This document shows positions 30,945 to 40,491 of a stretch of DNA of 64,000 nucleotides, one piece after another. The notes under the pieces were generated by a model. That model searched no databases, was not told the DNA's origin, and was given only the letters and a program-made list of their open reading frames with translations. Each line of letters starts with the position of its first letter. Position 1 is the first letter of the stretch. The DNA comes from GCA-2746605 sp963710615 (GTDB lineage Bacteria; Bacteroidota; Ignavibacteria; Ignavibacteriales; Melioribacteraceae): assembly GCA_963710615.1 (NCBI GenBank), contig CAVQBF010000031.1:186001-250000 (forward strand), read 5' to 3'. Position numbers and translations under genes: made by a program.

Positions 30945-31444
30945 AATCCAACTTTAATTTGAAGTTCAGGCTTCTTAGTATAATTATTAAAACCAACATC
31001 AAAATCAAACAAATGGGCATCTACATAGGCATCAATTAAATTAAGAAAATAAGTCAAGCCTAAATAGATAGCATATAAATCTCTGTCATCTCTGTAAAAA
31101 TCTCTCGCTCTTTTATATTGGGAGTTACCATTAGACGATTCAGAGAGACTTTTGTTGTATAAATCCTTATAAAATTGATAGTTGTCATTTCTGTCATTCC
31201 AAAGATAAATAAACCAAGCAGATACTCCCCAAACAATTGGTATTTTCCAGTAGGCTTCATTGTAAAACTGTCCCCAGCCAGGTAAAACTGTACTCCGGAG
31301 CATGGCCCCCATCGGTGATTTTTCCATGACAAATCCACTGTCAGTAAGAATAGGATTTGTATCCAAGCTGTCGGTAGTTTGAGGATAAACCGGAATGGAA
31401 ATTAAAAAAAAGAAAAATAATATTTTAGCGATTAAAGTTTTCAA
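30941..31444 (-). CDS. DUF5683 membrane protein
   Basis: 167 residues. Signal-like N-terminus (MKTLIAKILFFFFLISIPVY), then the DUF5683 core with SPMGAMLRSTVLPGWGQFYN, a tryptophan/tyrosine-rich amphipathic stretch and a C-terminal membrane segment. The domain is common in Bacteroidota next to parB, and its function is not known. Here it overlaps the parB end by 20 bp. Confidence 0.8.
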   Translation of the reverse strand: MKTLIAKILFFFFLISIPVYPQTTDSLDTNPILTDSGFVMEKSPMGAMLRSTVLPGWGQFYNEAYWKIPIVWGVSAWFIYLWNDRNDNYQFYKDLYNKSLSESSNGNSQYKRARDFYRDDRDLYAIYLGLTYFLNLIDAYVDAHLFDFDVGFNNYTKKPELQIKVGL

Positions 31445-32369
31445 TTATCTCAAATAGTTCAAATAATCGGTCAAGTTCGTCATTGGAGTAAAAATCTATG
31501 GTTATTTGTCCTGCACCATCTTTTTTCTGCCTGCAAATAACTTTAGTACCAAATATATTTCTCAACTTATTTTCAATATCTTTTTGTACAATTAACTCTT
31601 TATCATTACTATTGATTCTTTTTTGAGGGTCAGATTTTTTTTCTTCGTTAAATTTCCTGACAATTTGTTCAACTTTTCTGACAGAAAGTTCATCCTTTTT
31701 TATTTTTTTAAGAATTTGTAATTGTATTTCTTCATCAAATATATTTATTAATGCTCTTGCATGTCCTGCCGATATTTCATCTTTAATTAAACTTTGTTGA
31801 ATTTCTTTTGGTAATTTCAATAATCTGAGCGAATTTGTAATTGTGCTCCTATCTTTGCCTACTTTTTCAGAAACTTGCTCCTGAGATAAATTGCATTCTT
31901 CAATTAATCTTTTATAAGCGTGAGCTACTTCAATAGGATTTAACTTTTCTCTTTGAATGTTTTCAATTAAAGCCAGAGCAAGCATGGCTTCATTCGAATC
32001 CACCTGAATAATATATGCAGGGATTTCTTTATAACCGATATCTTTACATGCTCTTAACCTTCTTTCACCTGAAATTAATTCATAATTTCCATCAGCTGCT
32101 CTTCTCACAGTTATTGGTTGAATTAAACCATTCTGTAGAATTGAATGTTTTAGTTCTTCTAAACTTTGTGGTTCAAAATCAGTTCTTGGCTGAAAAGGAT
32201 TTGGCTTTATTTTATTAACATCAATTTTAACTAAAACATCATCAGAAGTCCCGTCATCTTTTGTGATATTTGAACTATTAACATCAACGGGTCTGTTCAG
32301 ATCTTCTTGAGTTGAAGGGTTTATCAGAGCATCCAAACCTCTACCTAGTCCGGGTCTAATTTTATTCAT
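31425..32369 (-). CDS. parB: chromosome partitioning protein ParB
   Basis: 314 residues. The start has GLGRGLDALI; the CTP-binding N domain shows NPFQPRTDFEPQSLEELKHS and GERRLRACKDIG; an HTH (LSQEQVSEKVGKDRSTITNS) binds parS; a C-terminal dimerisation domain ends in LDRLFELFEIIENFNR. ParB is a CTPase clamp that spreads from parS and works with ParA. It follows parA with a 4-bp overlap. I did not find a matching parS palindrome in the window. Confidence 0.95.
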   Translation of the reverse strand: MNKIRPGLGRGLDALINPSTQEDLNRPVDVNSSNITKDDGTSDDVLVKIDVNKIKPNPFQPRTDFEPQSLEELKHSILQNGLIQPITVRRAADGNYELISGERRLRACKDIGYKEIPAYIIQVDSNEAMLALALIENIQREKLNPIEVAHAYKRLIEECNLSQEQVSEKVGKDRSTITNSLRLLKLPKEIQQSLIKDEISAGHARALINIFDEEIQLQILKKIKKDELSVRKVEQIVRKFNEEKKSDPQKRINSNDKELIVQKDIENKLRNIFGTKVICRQKKDGAGQITIDFYSNDELDRLFELFEIIENFNR

Positions 32370-33148
32370 AATATTTCACTCTTTAAATTATGATTACATC
32401 TTTTAATAACTTCAGAAGCAAGTGAAATATAATTCTTTGCTCCCGTTGAAATAGCATCGTATAAGATTACTGGTTTAGCATGACTCGGTGCCTCTGAGAT
32501 TCTTACATTTCTGTGAATTATTGTTGTAAATACTTTTTCACCAAAATACTTTTTCACTTCTTCAACAACTTGGTTAGATAGGTTTAATCTCTGATCATAC
32601 ATAGTTAGCAGGACACCATTGATACTAAGTTTTTGATTCAAATGTTTCCTCACAACATTTATTGTATTTAATAATTGTCCTAAACCTTCAAGTGCAAAAT
32701 ATTCGCATTGAACAGGAATTATCACTGAATCAGCTGCTGTAAGTGCATTTAAAGTCAATAAGCTTAGTGAAGGTGGACAATCAATAAAAACAAAATCATA
32801 TTCATTCGTATTTCCATCAAGGGCTTCTTTCAATAATTTTTCTCTATTGTTAAAAGAAACTAATTCAACTTCAGCTCCTACTAAGTCAATAGTTGAAGGT
32901 AAAATATCCAAATTTGGCATGTATGTATTATATATGCAATCCTTTACAGATTCTGCGCCAATCATAACATCGTAAATCGATTTTTCATTATCATAAATTC
33001 CTAAACCATGAGTAGAGTTGGATTGGGGATCAATATCAATAAGTAGAGTTTTATATTCCGCTGCCGCTATGGATGCAGATAGATTGATCGCGGTAGATGT
33101 TTTCCCGACTCCACCTTTTTGATTAGTAATTGCAATTATATTTGCCAT
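32366..33148 (-). CDS. parA: chromosome partitioning ATPase ParA/Soj
   Basis: 260 residues. The deviant Walker A motif KGGVGKTSTAINLSASIA occupies residues 10-27, with Walker A' IDCPPSLSLLTLNAL and a C-terminal domain ending in NHNLKSEIL. The chromosomal Soj-type size (no long N-terminal domain) fits. It drives segregation of ParB-bound origins by ATP-dependent DNA binding. First gene of the parA-parB-DUF5683-zinc ribbon set, with 52 bp separating it from the hydrolase gene. Confidence 0.95.
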   Translation of the reverse strand: MANIIAITNQKGGVGKTSTAINLSASIAAAEYKTLLIDIDPQSNSTHGLGIYDNEKSIYDVMIGAESVKDCIYNTYMPNLDILPSTIDLVGAEVELVSFNNREKLLKEALDGNTNEYDFVFIDCPPSLSLLTLNALTAADSVIIPVQCEYFALEGLGQLLNTINVVRKHLNQKLSINGVLLTMYDQRLNLSNQVVEEVKKYFGEKVFTTIIHRNVRISEAPSHAKPVILYDAISTGAKNYISLASEVIKRCNHNLKSEIL

Positions 33149-33200
33149 AAATTTCCGTAAATTAGTATTTCAATTGAACAATCTCAATAGACTTAATGTA

Positions 33201-33881
33201 TTAAAGATCAATCTCACTGCCATAATCGATAACTTTGCACTCTTTGCCTATAGCATTTAGCTTCGACTTAAATTCATTTGGATCAGCTTCAATTGGGGGC
33301 CATGTACTATAGTGCATTGGGATTGCTACTTTTGGATTCGCAAATTCAACCGCTTTAACAGCATCATCAATACCCATTGTAAAATTATCTCCAATAGGTA
33401 AAATCATATAATCAATAGAATTCATCTCCCCAATTAATTTCATATCAAGAAATAATCCAGTATCACCAGTATTATAAATAGTCTTCCCATCGATAGTAAT
33501 TAAAACACCCGCAGGTTCACCTGCATAAGTTCCTTCAGGAGTTTGACTGCCGTGATGAGCAATTGTCCATTTAACTTTGCCAAATTCAAAATTATAAGCA
33601 CCGCCAATATGCATATTGTGAGCATTAAATCCTTTTTCAGCACAGTAATTTGCAAGTTCATTTACACAAATAAATAAGGGATTAGTCCTCTCTGCTATCT
33701 TGAACGCATCTCCAATGTGGTCACCATGACCATGAGTCAAAATAATAAAATCAGCTTTTTCAATTTCGTCAGATTTTACTGGAGAAGTCGGATTATCATC
33801 TAGAAATGGATCGATTAAAATAACTTTTCCCGAATCTGTTGTAATCTGAAAAGCAGAATGTGAAAAATAACGTAATTTCAT
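33201..33881 (-). CDS. UPF0173-type metallo-beta-lactamase-fold hydrolase
   Basis: About 226 residues. Start set at ATG 33881 (MKLRYFSHSAFQI), preceded by an AGGTGAG ribosome site; the longer reading adds only eight residues. The metal motif THGHGDHIGDA (HxHxDH) and IAHHGSQTPEG, NTGDTGLFLDMK and IPMHYSTWPPIE give the full set of zinc ligands. The UPF0173 family is widespread with uncertain substrate. No neighbour points to a pathway. Confidence 0.88.
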   Translation of the reverse strand: MKLRYFSHSAFQITTDSGKVILIDPFLDDNPTSPVKSDEIEKADFIILTHGHGDHIGDAFKIAERTNPLFICVNELANYCAEKGFNAHNMHIGGAYNFEFGKVKWTIAHHGSQTPEGTYAGEPAGVLITIDGKTIYNTGDTGLFLDMKLIGEMNSIDYMILPIGDNFTMGIDDAVKAVEFANPKVAIPMHYSTWPPIEADPNEFKSKLNAIGKECKVIDYGSEIDL

Positions 33882-33975
33882 ATTCTCACCTTTAATTTTA
33901 TTCAAAATAAAAATATACTAATATTTTATTTTATTATGAATTAGTAATGATTGCGAAAAAAATTAAAATAGTAAT

Positions 33976-34644
33976 TCAACTTTTTAGAAGTACTTTAATA
34001 AATCCGATTATAGTGGGAATAGCTTTCATTTTGCTATCATCATTGCCGTAAGTTGTTGGAATTTCAATAAAACATAAACTGAAGTTTTTGCGGCAGATTT
34101 TTACGATCATCTCACTTTCAGCTTCAAATCCTGAAAAGGTCGGTAATATTTCATTCAATATTATTGTTCTAAAGCCTCTAAATCCAGATTGGCTGTCAAT
34201 AATTTTCTTTCCGGTTTTAATACTCAATAATTTTGATGTTAAAAAATTACTTATTCTTCTTGGAATAGGCATTGAGGAATTAATTTTTCTGCTGCCAATC
34301 ACTGATTCAAAACTTTTCAATGATTCAATAAATTTTGGTATTAATTTTGGATCGTGCTGAAAATCTGCGTCAATTGTAATAGTAAATTTAGTGTTTAGAT
34401 CTATACTTTTATGAAAACCGCTTAACAATGCAGCACCTTTTCCCTTATTAACAGGGTGTGAAATTAATATAGTATTTTCATCAATGAAGATATTTTTTGT
34501 GGAAATATCTGTGGAACCATCATTAACAAGAATTATTATATCAACATATTTTTTAACTTCAGATACTATTGAATTGAGATGTTTTTCTTCATTGAAGAAT
34601 GGTATTATTGCGCAAACTCTATTTTTGCTTTTTGAAGAAGTCAA
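33976..34644 (-). CDS. family 2 glycosyltransferase (polyprenyl-phosphate type)
   Basis: 222 residues. The GT-A fold starts with CAIIPFFNEEKHLNSIV and shows DGSTD and IDADFQHDP (the DxD metal site). C-terminal transmembrane helices are absent. This resembles DPM1-like or undecaprenyl-phosphate mannosyltransferases, which load a sugar onto a lipid carrier, but the sugar cannot be told. It overlaps cdaA by 26 bp on the same strand. Confidence 0.8.
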   Translation of the reverse strand: MTSSKSKNRVCAIIPFFNEEKHLNSIVSEVKKYVDIIILVNDGSTDISTKNIFIDENTILISHPVNKGKGAALLSGFHKSIDLNTKFTITIDADFQHDPKLIPKFIESLKSFESVIGSRKINSSMPIPRRISNFLTSKLLSIKTGKKIIDSQSGFRGFRTIILNEILPTFSGFEAESEMIVKICRKNFSLCFIEIPTTYGNDDSKMKAIPTIIGFIKVLLKS

Positions 34645-35437
34645 GTATGCTCTTCATTCCTTTGTCTTTGGTGTTCATCATACTTTTTGCTAATCGGTTT
34701 CTTAGATTCTCTTTTGAAAGACCGCTTGTGATATGACCTTTTTCGGCAACAGATATGCTTCCCGTCTCCTCTGATACAATTATGCTTATAACATCAGCAT
34801 TTTCTGTAATACCAATACCAGCTCGGTGCCTCATTCCTAGCACACGTCCATCTATTGAGGTTAAGTCTGTTAATGGTAAGGTGCAACGTGCCGATTCAAT
34901 ATTATCATTATTTACAATAACGGCACCATCATGAAGAGGGCTTCTTGGGAAAAATATTGATCTCAACAAATTTTTACTTAATTTAGCATTTAGTACTTCC
35001 CCACCTTCAATAACACTTTTCAGACCTGTGGATTTTAAGTAAACTATCAAAGCACCGTGTTGATGCTGTGCAAGTTCGAAAGCAGCTTCAGTTAAAATAT
35101 CTGAAACTGATTTTTCATCACTTTTTACAAAAACATTAAATAAAGGATTCTTTCCAAGAATTACGAGTAGTCTTCTAATTTCAGGCTGAAAGAGCACAAT
35201 AAATGCAAGGATCCAATTATCGGTTACAAGATTAAGCAGCCAGCCAAGAGCACGTAAATTTATGGCCTGTGTAACAAAGGATAAAAATAAAATTATTACT
35301 AAACCAATAAAAATTTGTGCGGCTATTGTGCCCTTAATTATTTTATATAGTTTATAAATAATTATTGAAACGAGAATAATATCAATCAAATCCAGAAAGG
35401 TAAAAGGCAGAAACCCTATTTTAAATAGCTCAAACAT
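34619..35437 (-). CDS. cdaA: diadenylate cyclase CdaA
   Basis: 272 residues. Three N-terminal transmembrane segments (about 10-95) precede the DisA-N catalytic domain, with DGA (LHDGAVIV) and RHR (GMRHRAGIG), the two conserved cyclase motifs. It makes c-di-AMP, an essential messenger for potassium and cell-wall balance. It is next to folP, a recurring association in Bacteroidota, and overlaps it by 8 bp. Its membrane placement fits the CdaA class rather than DisA, which is a soluble DNA scanner. Confidence 0.93.
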   Translation of the reverse strand: MFELFKIGFLPFTFLDLIDIILVSIIIYKLYKIIKGTIAAQIFIGLVIILFLSFVTQAINLRALGWLLNLVTDNWILAFIVLFQPEIRRLLVILGKNPLFNVFVKSDEKSVSDILTEAAFELAQHQHGALIVYLKSTGLKSVIEGGEVLNAKLSKNLLRSIFFPRSPLHDGAVIVNNDNIESARCTLPLTDLTSIDGRVLGMRHRAGIGITENADVISIIVSEETGSISVAEKGHITSGLSKENLRNRLAKSMMNTKDKGMKSILDFFKKQK

Positions 35438-36272
35438 TAAAAGCCATACTTTCGCTTGTTAATAATGACATCATCTTTTTTAACTCCACCGCATTCTTTA
35501 CATTATGAGTTCTAATAATATTAGCTCCGTTTTTAACAGCTATTGTCTCTGCAATAATTGTTGAGTTTTTTCGTACATCAATTTCTAAATTTAATGATTT
35601 ACCAAGAAATGATTTATTGGAAACTCCGATCAATATTGGATAACCAAATTTATTAAATGAACTAATGTTGTTTAATATAGCATAATTATCTTGAATTCTC
35701 TTACCAAAACCAATACCAGGGTCGAGAATAATTTTATTAACATTCTTTTCCAAAGCAACTTTTAATCGTTCTTCAAAGAAAACTGAAATTTCGTTAATAA
35801 CATCATTATAATAAGGTGAATCCTGCATATTACTTGGGTTACCTTTGATATGCATTATAACAAAAGGAATCTCGTATGTGGATGCAATATCTAAAATTCT
35901 GGGATCAAATGTTCCACCACTAATATCGTTTATCAAACATGCACCGGATTTAATAGCTTCTTCAGCAACTTTCGATTTGGTTGTGTCAATTGAAATTCTA
36001 GTTCCAGGATAATCCAAACATATTTTTCTAATTACCGGAATTACTCTATTTAACTCCTCATCAACAGAAACTGGTAAAGCACCCGGTTTGGTTGATTCAC
36101 CTCCAATGTCTATTATTTCTGCACCGTCGTTTAATAATTTTTTTGCGTGCGTTACTGCATTTTCAATATTTAAATATTTACCACCATCGGAAAATGAATC
36201 AGGTGTTACATTAAGTATCCCCATAATCGTCGGAGATGCAGAATTTACAATATCTAAATAAATATCACTCAC
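35430..36272 (-). CDS. folP: dihydropteroate synthase
   Basis: 280 residues, a TIM barrel with pterin-binding GILNVTPDSFSDGG (about residues 18-31), IDIGGESTKPGA, and phosphate-binding loops near VSNKSFLG. It joins a dihydropterin to p-aminobenzoate in folate synthesis and is the sulfonamide target. It sits between nagA (4-bp overlap) and cdaA (8-bp overlap). Confidence 0.95.
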   Translation of the reverse strand: MSDIYLDIVNSASPTIMGILNVTPDSFSDGGKYLNIENAVTHAKKLLNDGAEIIDIGGESTKPGALPVSVDEELNRVIPVIRKICLDYPGTRISIDTTKSKVAEEAIKSGACLINDISGGTFDPRILDIASTYEIPFVIMHIKGNPSNMQDSPYYNDVINEISVFFEERLKVALEKNVNKIILDPGIGFGKRIQDNYAILNNISSFNKFGYPILIGVSNKSFLGKSLNLEIDVRKNSTIIAETIAVKNGANIIRTHNVKNAVELKKMMSLLTSESMAFNV

Positions 36273-37450
36273 TTTAACTCATCATATTTGGAATAACGGA
36301 TTTCACCCTTCATTATTGTCATCTCTACATTTAAGTCTTTATCTAAAACTACAAAATCAGCAGGCTTACCGCTTGAAAGAATACCTTTATCCAATTTAAT
36401 AACTTTTGCAGGATTTACTGTTGCCATTCTTACTGCATCTGTAATTTTCAACCCTGTAGTTTCAATTATATTTTTAATGGCTTTATTTAGTGTTAATGTG
36501 CTACCAGCAATAGTACCATCATCCATTACAGCTTTATCACCTGAAAGAGTAACTTTCTGATCAGAGAACTGGGTTTGTTCCCCTTCATGCATTCCACCGA
36601 CTCTGATTGAATCAGTTATAAGAACAATTCCCTTTGGTGTTTTCGATTTAATTAGAAACTCCATTGTAGCAGGATGGACGTGATAAGTGTCAGCAATTAA
36701 TTGAATTTTTAACTCATCTCTAAGTAAAGCAGCAACTGCAACTCCAGGATTTCTGTGATGGATTGGTTTCATTGCATTAAACATATGAGTAACATGTGCA
36801 GCACCATTATCTATTGCCAGGTCAACAACCTCATAACTCGCTGTCGAATGCCCAATAGAGCAAACAACTCCATGAAAAGAAGCTTCTCTAATAACATCCA
36901 AAGCACCATCTAATTCTGGTGATATGGTCATCATTTTCATTGTTTTCTCTGATGCCTTCCACATTTCTTTAAAAGATGAAATGGAAGGTTTCCATAAATA
37001 GTTAGCGTTCATTGCTCCTTTTAATTCCAAATTCAAGTAAGGACCTTCCATATGGATGCCAACAATATTAGATTGCGGGTTTTCTTTAATATATCGGCCA
37101 ACTCTATTAAGATCATCCAGCAATGCTTGCTTTGGTTTAGCATGCAAACTGGCTAAAAGTGAGGTTGAGCCTTTTTTTAGAAAGTAATTACTTATTTTTT
37201 CAATACTTTCATCAGACTCATCAGAAAAGCCATAACCACCTGCCCCACCGTGAACCAAAAGGTCAATAAATCCTGGAACAATATATTTATCACTAACATC
37301 AATTATTTTTTCAGTATTTGAATAATCGAATTGTTTTTCCGGTCCAACATGATAAATCCTTTCTTTCTTTGTAGTAATGACACCTTTTTTAACTACTCTA
37401 AAAGGTGTAACTATATTCGCTCCAATAAATGCAAGGTCCATCAATTTCAA
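36269..37450 (-). CDS. nagA: N-acetylglucosamine-6-phosphate deacetylase
   Basis: 393 residues, amidohydrolase fold. Seen are LVHGGAGGYGFSD, GIHMEGPYLN (metal glutamate), SIGHSTASYE, THMFNAMKPIHHRNPG and the catalytic aspartate in LITDSIRVGG. It removes acetate from GlcNAc-6-P, feeding NagB encoded across the divergent promoter. The N-terminal Met could be either of two close ATGs (MKLMDLAF). The gene is in the same run as rpe and folP. Confidence 0.93.
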   Translation of the reverse strand: MKLMDLAFIGANIVTPFRVVKKGVITTKKERIYHVGPEKQFDYSNTEKIIDVSDKYIVPGFIDLLVHGGAGGYGFSDESDESIEKISNYFLKKGSTSLLASLHAKPKQALLDDLNRVGRYIKENPQSNIVGIHMEGPYLNLELKGAMNANYLWKPSISSFKEMWKASEKTMKMMTISPELDGALDVIREASFHGVVCSIGHSTASYEVVDLAIDNGAAHVTHMFNAMKPIHHRNPGVAVAALLRDELKIQLIADTYHVHPATMEFLIKSKTPKGIVLITDSIRVGGMHEGEQTQFSDQKVTLSGDKAVMDDGTIAGSTLTLNKAIKNIIETTGLKITDAVRMATVNPAKVIKLDKGILSSGKPADFVVLDKDLNVEMTIMKGEIRYSKYDELK

Positions 37451-37453
37451 TCC

Positions 37454-38107
37454 TTATAATATTAAATTTTTTAGTTTTGTTGTTTCTTCAATAATATCTT
37501 TACTTTTAAAGATAGCTGTACCCGCAACAATAATATCACATCCAGCATCTTTTACTTTTACAATGTTATCAGCATTAATACCACCATCAATTTCAATTTG
37601 GTAAGAGAATTTATTTTCTTCTCGAATTTTCTTTAGATATCTAACCTTTTCTAATGTATACTCAATAAAGGTTTGCCCACCAAAACCAGGATTAACAGAC
37701 ATAATCAAAATAAGATCCACTAGATGAAGTACATGTTTAAGAGTTTCAACAGGAGTACTTGGATTAACGGATACTCCGGCTTTAATTCCTTTTTCTTTAA
37801 TGCTGTTTATTACCTTATCAAGATGTCGAACACTTTCTTGATGAACAGTAATATAAGATGCTCCGGCACTAATGAATTCAGGAAGAATCAATTCAGCATT
37901 CTCAATCATCAAGTGAACATCTAGTGGCAGATTCGTAATATTTTTAACCGTTGAAACAATTTTAGGTCCGAATGTTATATTAGGGACAAATTTACCATCC
38001 ATAATATCGCAATGGATTAGATCTGCTTTTCCAAGCTCTACTGCTCTAATTTGTTGTGCTAAATTGGAAAAATCTGCGGCTAGAATTGAAGGGGCTAGTA
38101 AACTCAT
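37454..38107 (-). CDS. rpe: ribulose-phosphate 3-epimerase
   Basis: 217 residues. TIM barrel with HCDIMDGKFVPNITFG, DVHLMIE and SVNPGFGGQTF (metal and phosphate sites). It interconverts ribulose-5-P and xylulose-5-P in the pentose phosphate pathway. The stop is 3 bp from the nagA start codon, and the gene sits 3 bp after the PASTA protein, so it is clearly co-transcribed with both. Confidence 0.95.
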   Translation of the reverse strand: MSLLAPSILAADFSNLAQQIRAVELGKADLIHCDIMDGKFVPNITFGPKIVSTVKNITNLPLDVHLMIENAELILPEFISAGASYITVHQESVRHLDKVINSIKEKGIKAGVSVNPSTPVETLKHVLHLVDLILIMSVNPGFGGQTFIEYTLEKVRYLKKIREENKFSYQIEIDGGINADNIVKVKDAGCDIIVAGTAIFKSKDIIEETTKLKNLIL

Positions 38108-38110
38108 AAT

Positions 38111-38842
38111 TTAGTTCTGACTTTTAGTAATAAATAGATCAATGGATTCCCCGATGTTAATAAGTTTATTTTTCGTCGGGTATTGAGCAATAATAGTATT
38201 TGGAAGCATATTGGGAGAATTTTGATAATTTATTTTTCCAACTGCCAAAGAATTTTGACGAAGTGTTGTTTCTGCCTCAGTAAATGACAATCCAACTAAG
38301 TCTGGAACTCTTACCATCCCAATATTAGGACCGTAACTAATTTTTAAATTTATCTTTGTCCCCTTTTCAACATTAGTTCCCTCGTCAGGATACTGTTCAA
38401 CAACCGTATTAGCTTTTTCTTCAGATTTTACTTCACTAACATTACCTAGCTGAAAACCTAACCTCTCTATTGTAACTTTCGCATCCCTAAGTGTTTTGCT
38501 AATTAAATTAGGCATTTTAGTGAGAGGATTTCCGCCGCTAACGACAATATAAACTCTTCTATTTTTTTTAACGATTGAACCAGCTTCAGGGTTTTGAAAA
38601 ATTACATGATCAATCGGAAAATCATCATTGTATCTAGGCTCAGAGAATATTGGATTGAGTGAGCTGTCTTTGAGAATAGATTCTACTTCAGACTTACTTT
38701 TCCCCACTAAGCTAGGCACTACTATTTCTTCACTATCAACATACCAGGGCATTATAAAAACATCAGCAATAAATGCCAAGAGTACTAAAAATAGGGATAA
38801 ACCAACTACTGAAATTAATATTTTTTTAATTAAAGGATTCAT
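38111..38842 (-). CDS. membrane-anchored PASTA-domain protein
   Basis: 243 residues. One transmembrane helix (about 10-30) then three PASTA domains (about 38-105, 106-172, 178-240), pattern VPSLVGKSKSEVESIL, MPNLISKTLRDAKVTIERLG, VPDLVGLSFTEAETTLRQ. PASTA domains bind muropeptides or beta-lactams; here they occur without a kinase or transpeptidase domain. Probable envelope sensor or scaffold. It is the first gene of the minus-strand run leading to rpe and nagA, opposite the divergent POT transporter. Confidence 0.85.
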   Translation of the reverse strand: MNPLIKKILISVVGLSLFLVLLAFIADVFIMPWYVDSEEIVVPSLVGKSKSEVESILKDSSLNPIFSEPRYNDDFPIDHVIFQNPEAGSIVKKNRRVYIVVSGGNPLTKMPNLISKTLRDAKVTIERLGFQLGNVSEVKSEEKANTVVEQYPDEGTNVEKGTKINLKISYGPNIGMVRVPDLVGLSFTEAETTLRQNSLAVGKINYQNSPNMLPNTIIAQYPTKNKLINIGESIDLFITKSQN

Positions 38843-38970
38843 TTGTACAAATATATCAAATGACCGTTTTTATAACAACTTAATATTTTTTATTATCTTC
38901 AAAATGTTGTAATTTTACTAGATATGATAGAAAATTAACAAGTTCTACTTTTCAAAAAAATGGAGACTTT

Positions 38971-40473
38971 ATGTTTAAAAACCATCCTAAAGGATTACCT
39001 GTTTTATTTTTTACCGAGATGTGGGAGCGTTTTGGATTTTATACTATGCTTGCAATTTTTGTCTATTACCTTCAAGAGAATTTTGGATGGGATCAGGCAA
39101 CTGTAACAAATATATATGGAATATTTTTAGCAGGTGTTTATTTTACTCCAATCATTGGTGGCTGGATTGCTGATAATGTTTTAGGTTATGGAAAAACTAT
39201 TACCTTAGGTGCTATTACAATGGGTATTGGTTACGCTATGATGGCGATTCCCACTGATCAACCCTATTTACTCTTTGCTGCTCTGGCAGTAGTTGCTATA
39301 GGTAATGGATTATTCAAAGCTAATATTTCAGTACTTGTTGGTAATCTTTATGGACATTCACAAATTTCATTAAAAGATGCCGGATTTAATATTTTTTACA
39401 TGGGAATAAATATTGGTGCTTTTTATGCTCCTTTTGCAGCTGCAGGTATTAAAAATTTCTTCATGGAAAATTTTGGAACTACTTTAGCACAAGGCTATAA
39501 TGCAGGTTTTGCTGTCGCTTCAGCCGGGATGGTATTTTCTTTGATAATATTTTTACTTTTTAAGAAACATTATAATGAAGCTGATTATCAATCTAAAAAT
39601 ACGACCAATACTGATAAAGATGTGGTTTTAACTAAAGCACAAGAAAAAGAAAGAATTATAGCTCTCTTAACTATTTTCGGTATAGTTATTTTCTTTTGGA
39701 TGGCATTCCATCAAAATGGTGCTGCACTTTCTTTATTTGCAAGGGATTATACACACCCAATAGTTGGTAAATTTACATATTTACTTTTTGATGTTATTGG
39801 TCTTCATGCAATCTTATTTATCATCTTAGGATTAACTGCTGCGTTAAAAAAATCAAGCTCTCCTAAAACGCGAGCAATTGGCGGAACTTTTGCTGCTATT
39901 GGTGTAGCAGTTTTAGCTTATAAAATAAATACATTACCTGCTACTGGACAAATTTCACCAGAACAATTTCAAGTTTTTAATCCGATGTTTATTGTTTTAA
40001 TGACACCTGTTGTTGTGGGTTATTTTGCATTTTTAAATAAAAAAGGTAAAGAACCTTCCTCGCCAGCAAAAATTGGAATTGGTATGTTAATTACTGCATT
40101 GGCATATGTAATAATGGTAGTAGCTTCCATTGGTTTAGCTCCAGTTTATACTTTAAATGGCGGAACTTCAGCTATAACAGTTAGTCCATTCTTTTTAATT
40201 TCAACATACTTTACTCTTACTATTGCTGAATTGCATTTAAGCCCGATGGGACTTTCATTTGTATCAAAAGTTGCTCCGCCAAAAATGAAGGGGTTGTTAA
40301 TGGGCGGATGGTTTGGTGCAACAGCTATTGGTAATTACCTTGCTGGATTTGTTGGACGCTTCTATCAAGAATGGGAAATGTGGCAATTCTTTTTACTACT
40401 TATAGTCTGTGCATCTTTAGCTGCATTTATGGTAGTATTAACCTTAAAGAAACTTAAAAAAGCAACGACATAA
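38971..40473 (+). CDS. POT-family peptide:proton symporter
   Basis: 500 residues, twelve or more transmembrane helices. The N-terminus has GLPVLFFTEMWERFGFYTM (the POT ExxERF signature) and GGWIADNVLGYGKTI. The family imports di- and tripeptides with protons. The next gene nagB begins 18 bp downstream, so uptake of peptides and amino sugar use may be co-regulated. The 128-bp divergent region (38843-38970) must hold promoters for both directions. Confidence 0.92.
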   Translation: MFKNHPKGLPVLFFTEMWERFGFYTMLAIFVYYLQENFGWDQATVTNIYGIFLAGVYFTPIIGGWIADNVLGYGKTITLGAITMGIGYAMMAIPTDQPYLLFAALAVVAIGNGLFKANISVLVGNLYGHSQISLKDAGFNIFYMGINIGAFYAPFAAAGIKNFFMENFGTTLAQGYNAGFAVASAGMVFSLIIFLLFKKHYNEADYQSKNTTNTDKDVVLTKAQEKERIIALLTIFGIVIFFWMAFHQNGAALSLFARDYTHPIVGKFTYLLFDVIGLHAILFIILGLTAALKKSSSPKTRAIGGTFAAIGVAVLAYKINTLPATGQISPEQFQVFNPMFIVLMTPVVVGYFAFLNKKGKEPSSPAKIGIGMLITALAYVIMVVASIGLAPVYTLNGGTSAITVSPFFLISTYFTLTIAELHLSPMGLSFVSKVAPPKMKGLLMGGWFGATAIGNYLAGFVGRFYQEWEMWQFFLLLIVCASLAAFMVVLTLKKLKKATT

Positions 40474-40491
40474 TATTTTATGGAGAATTAG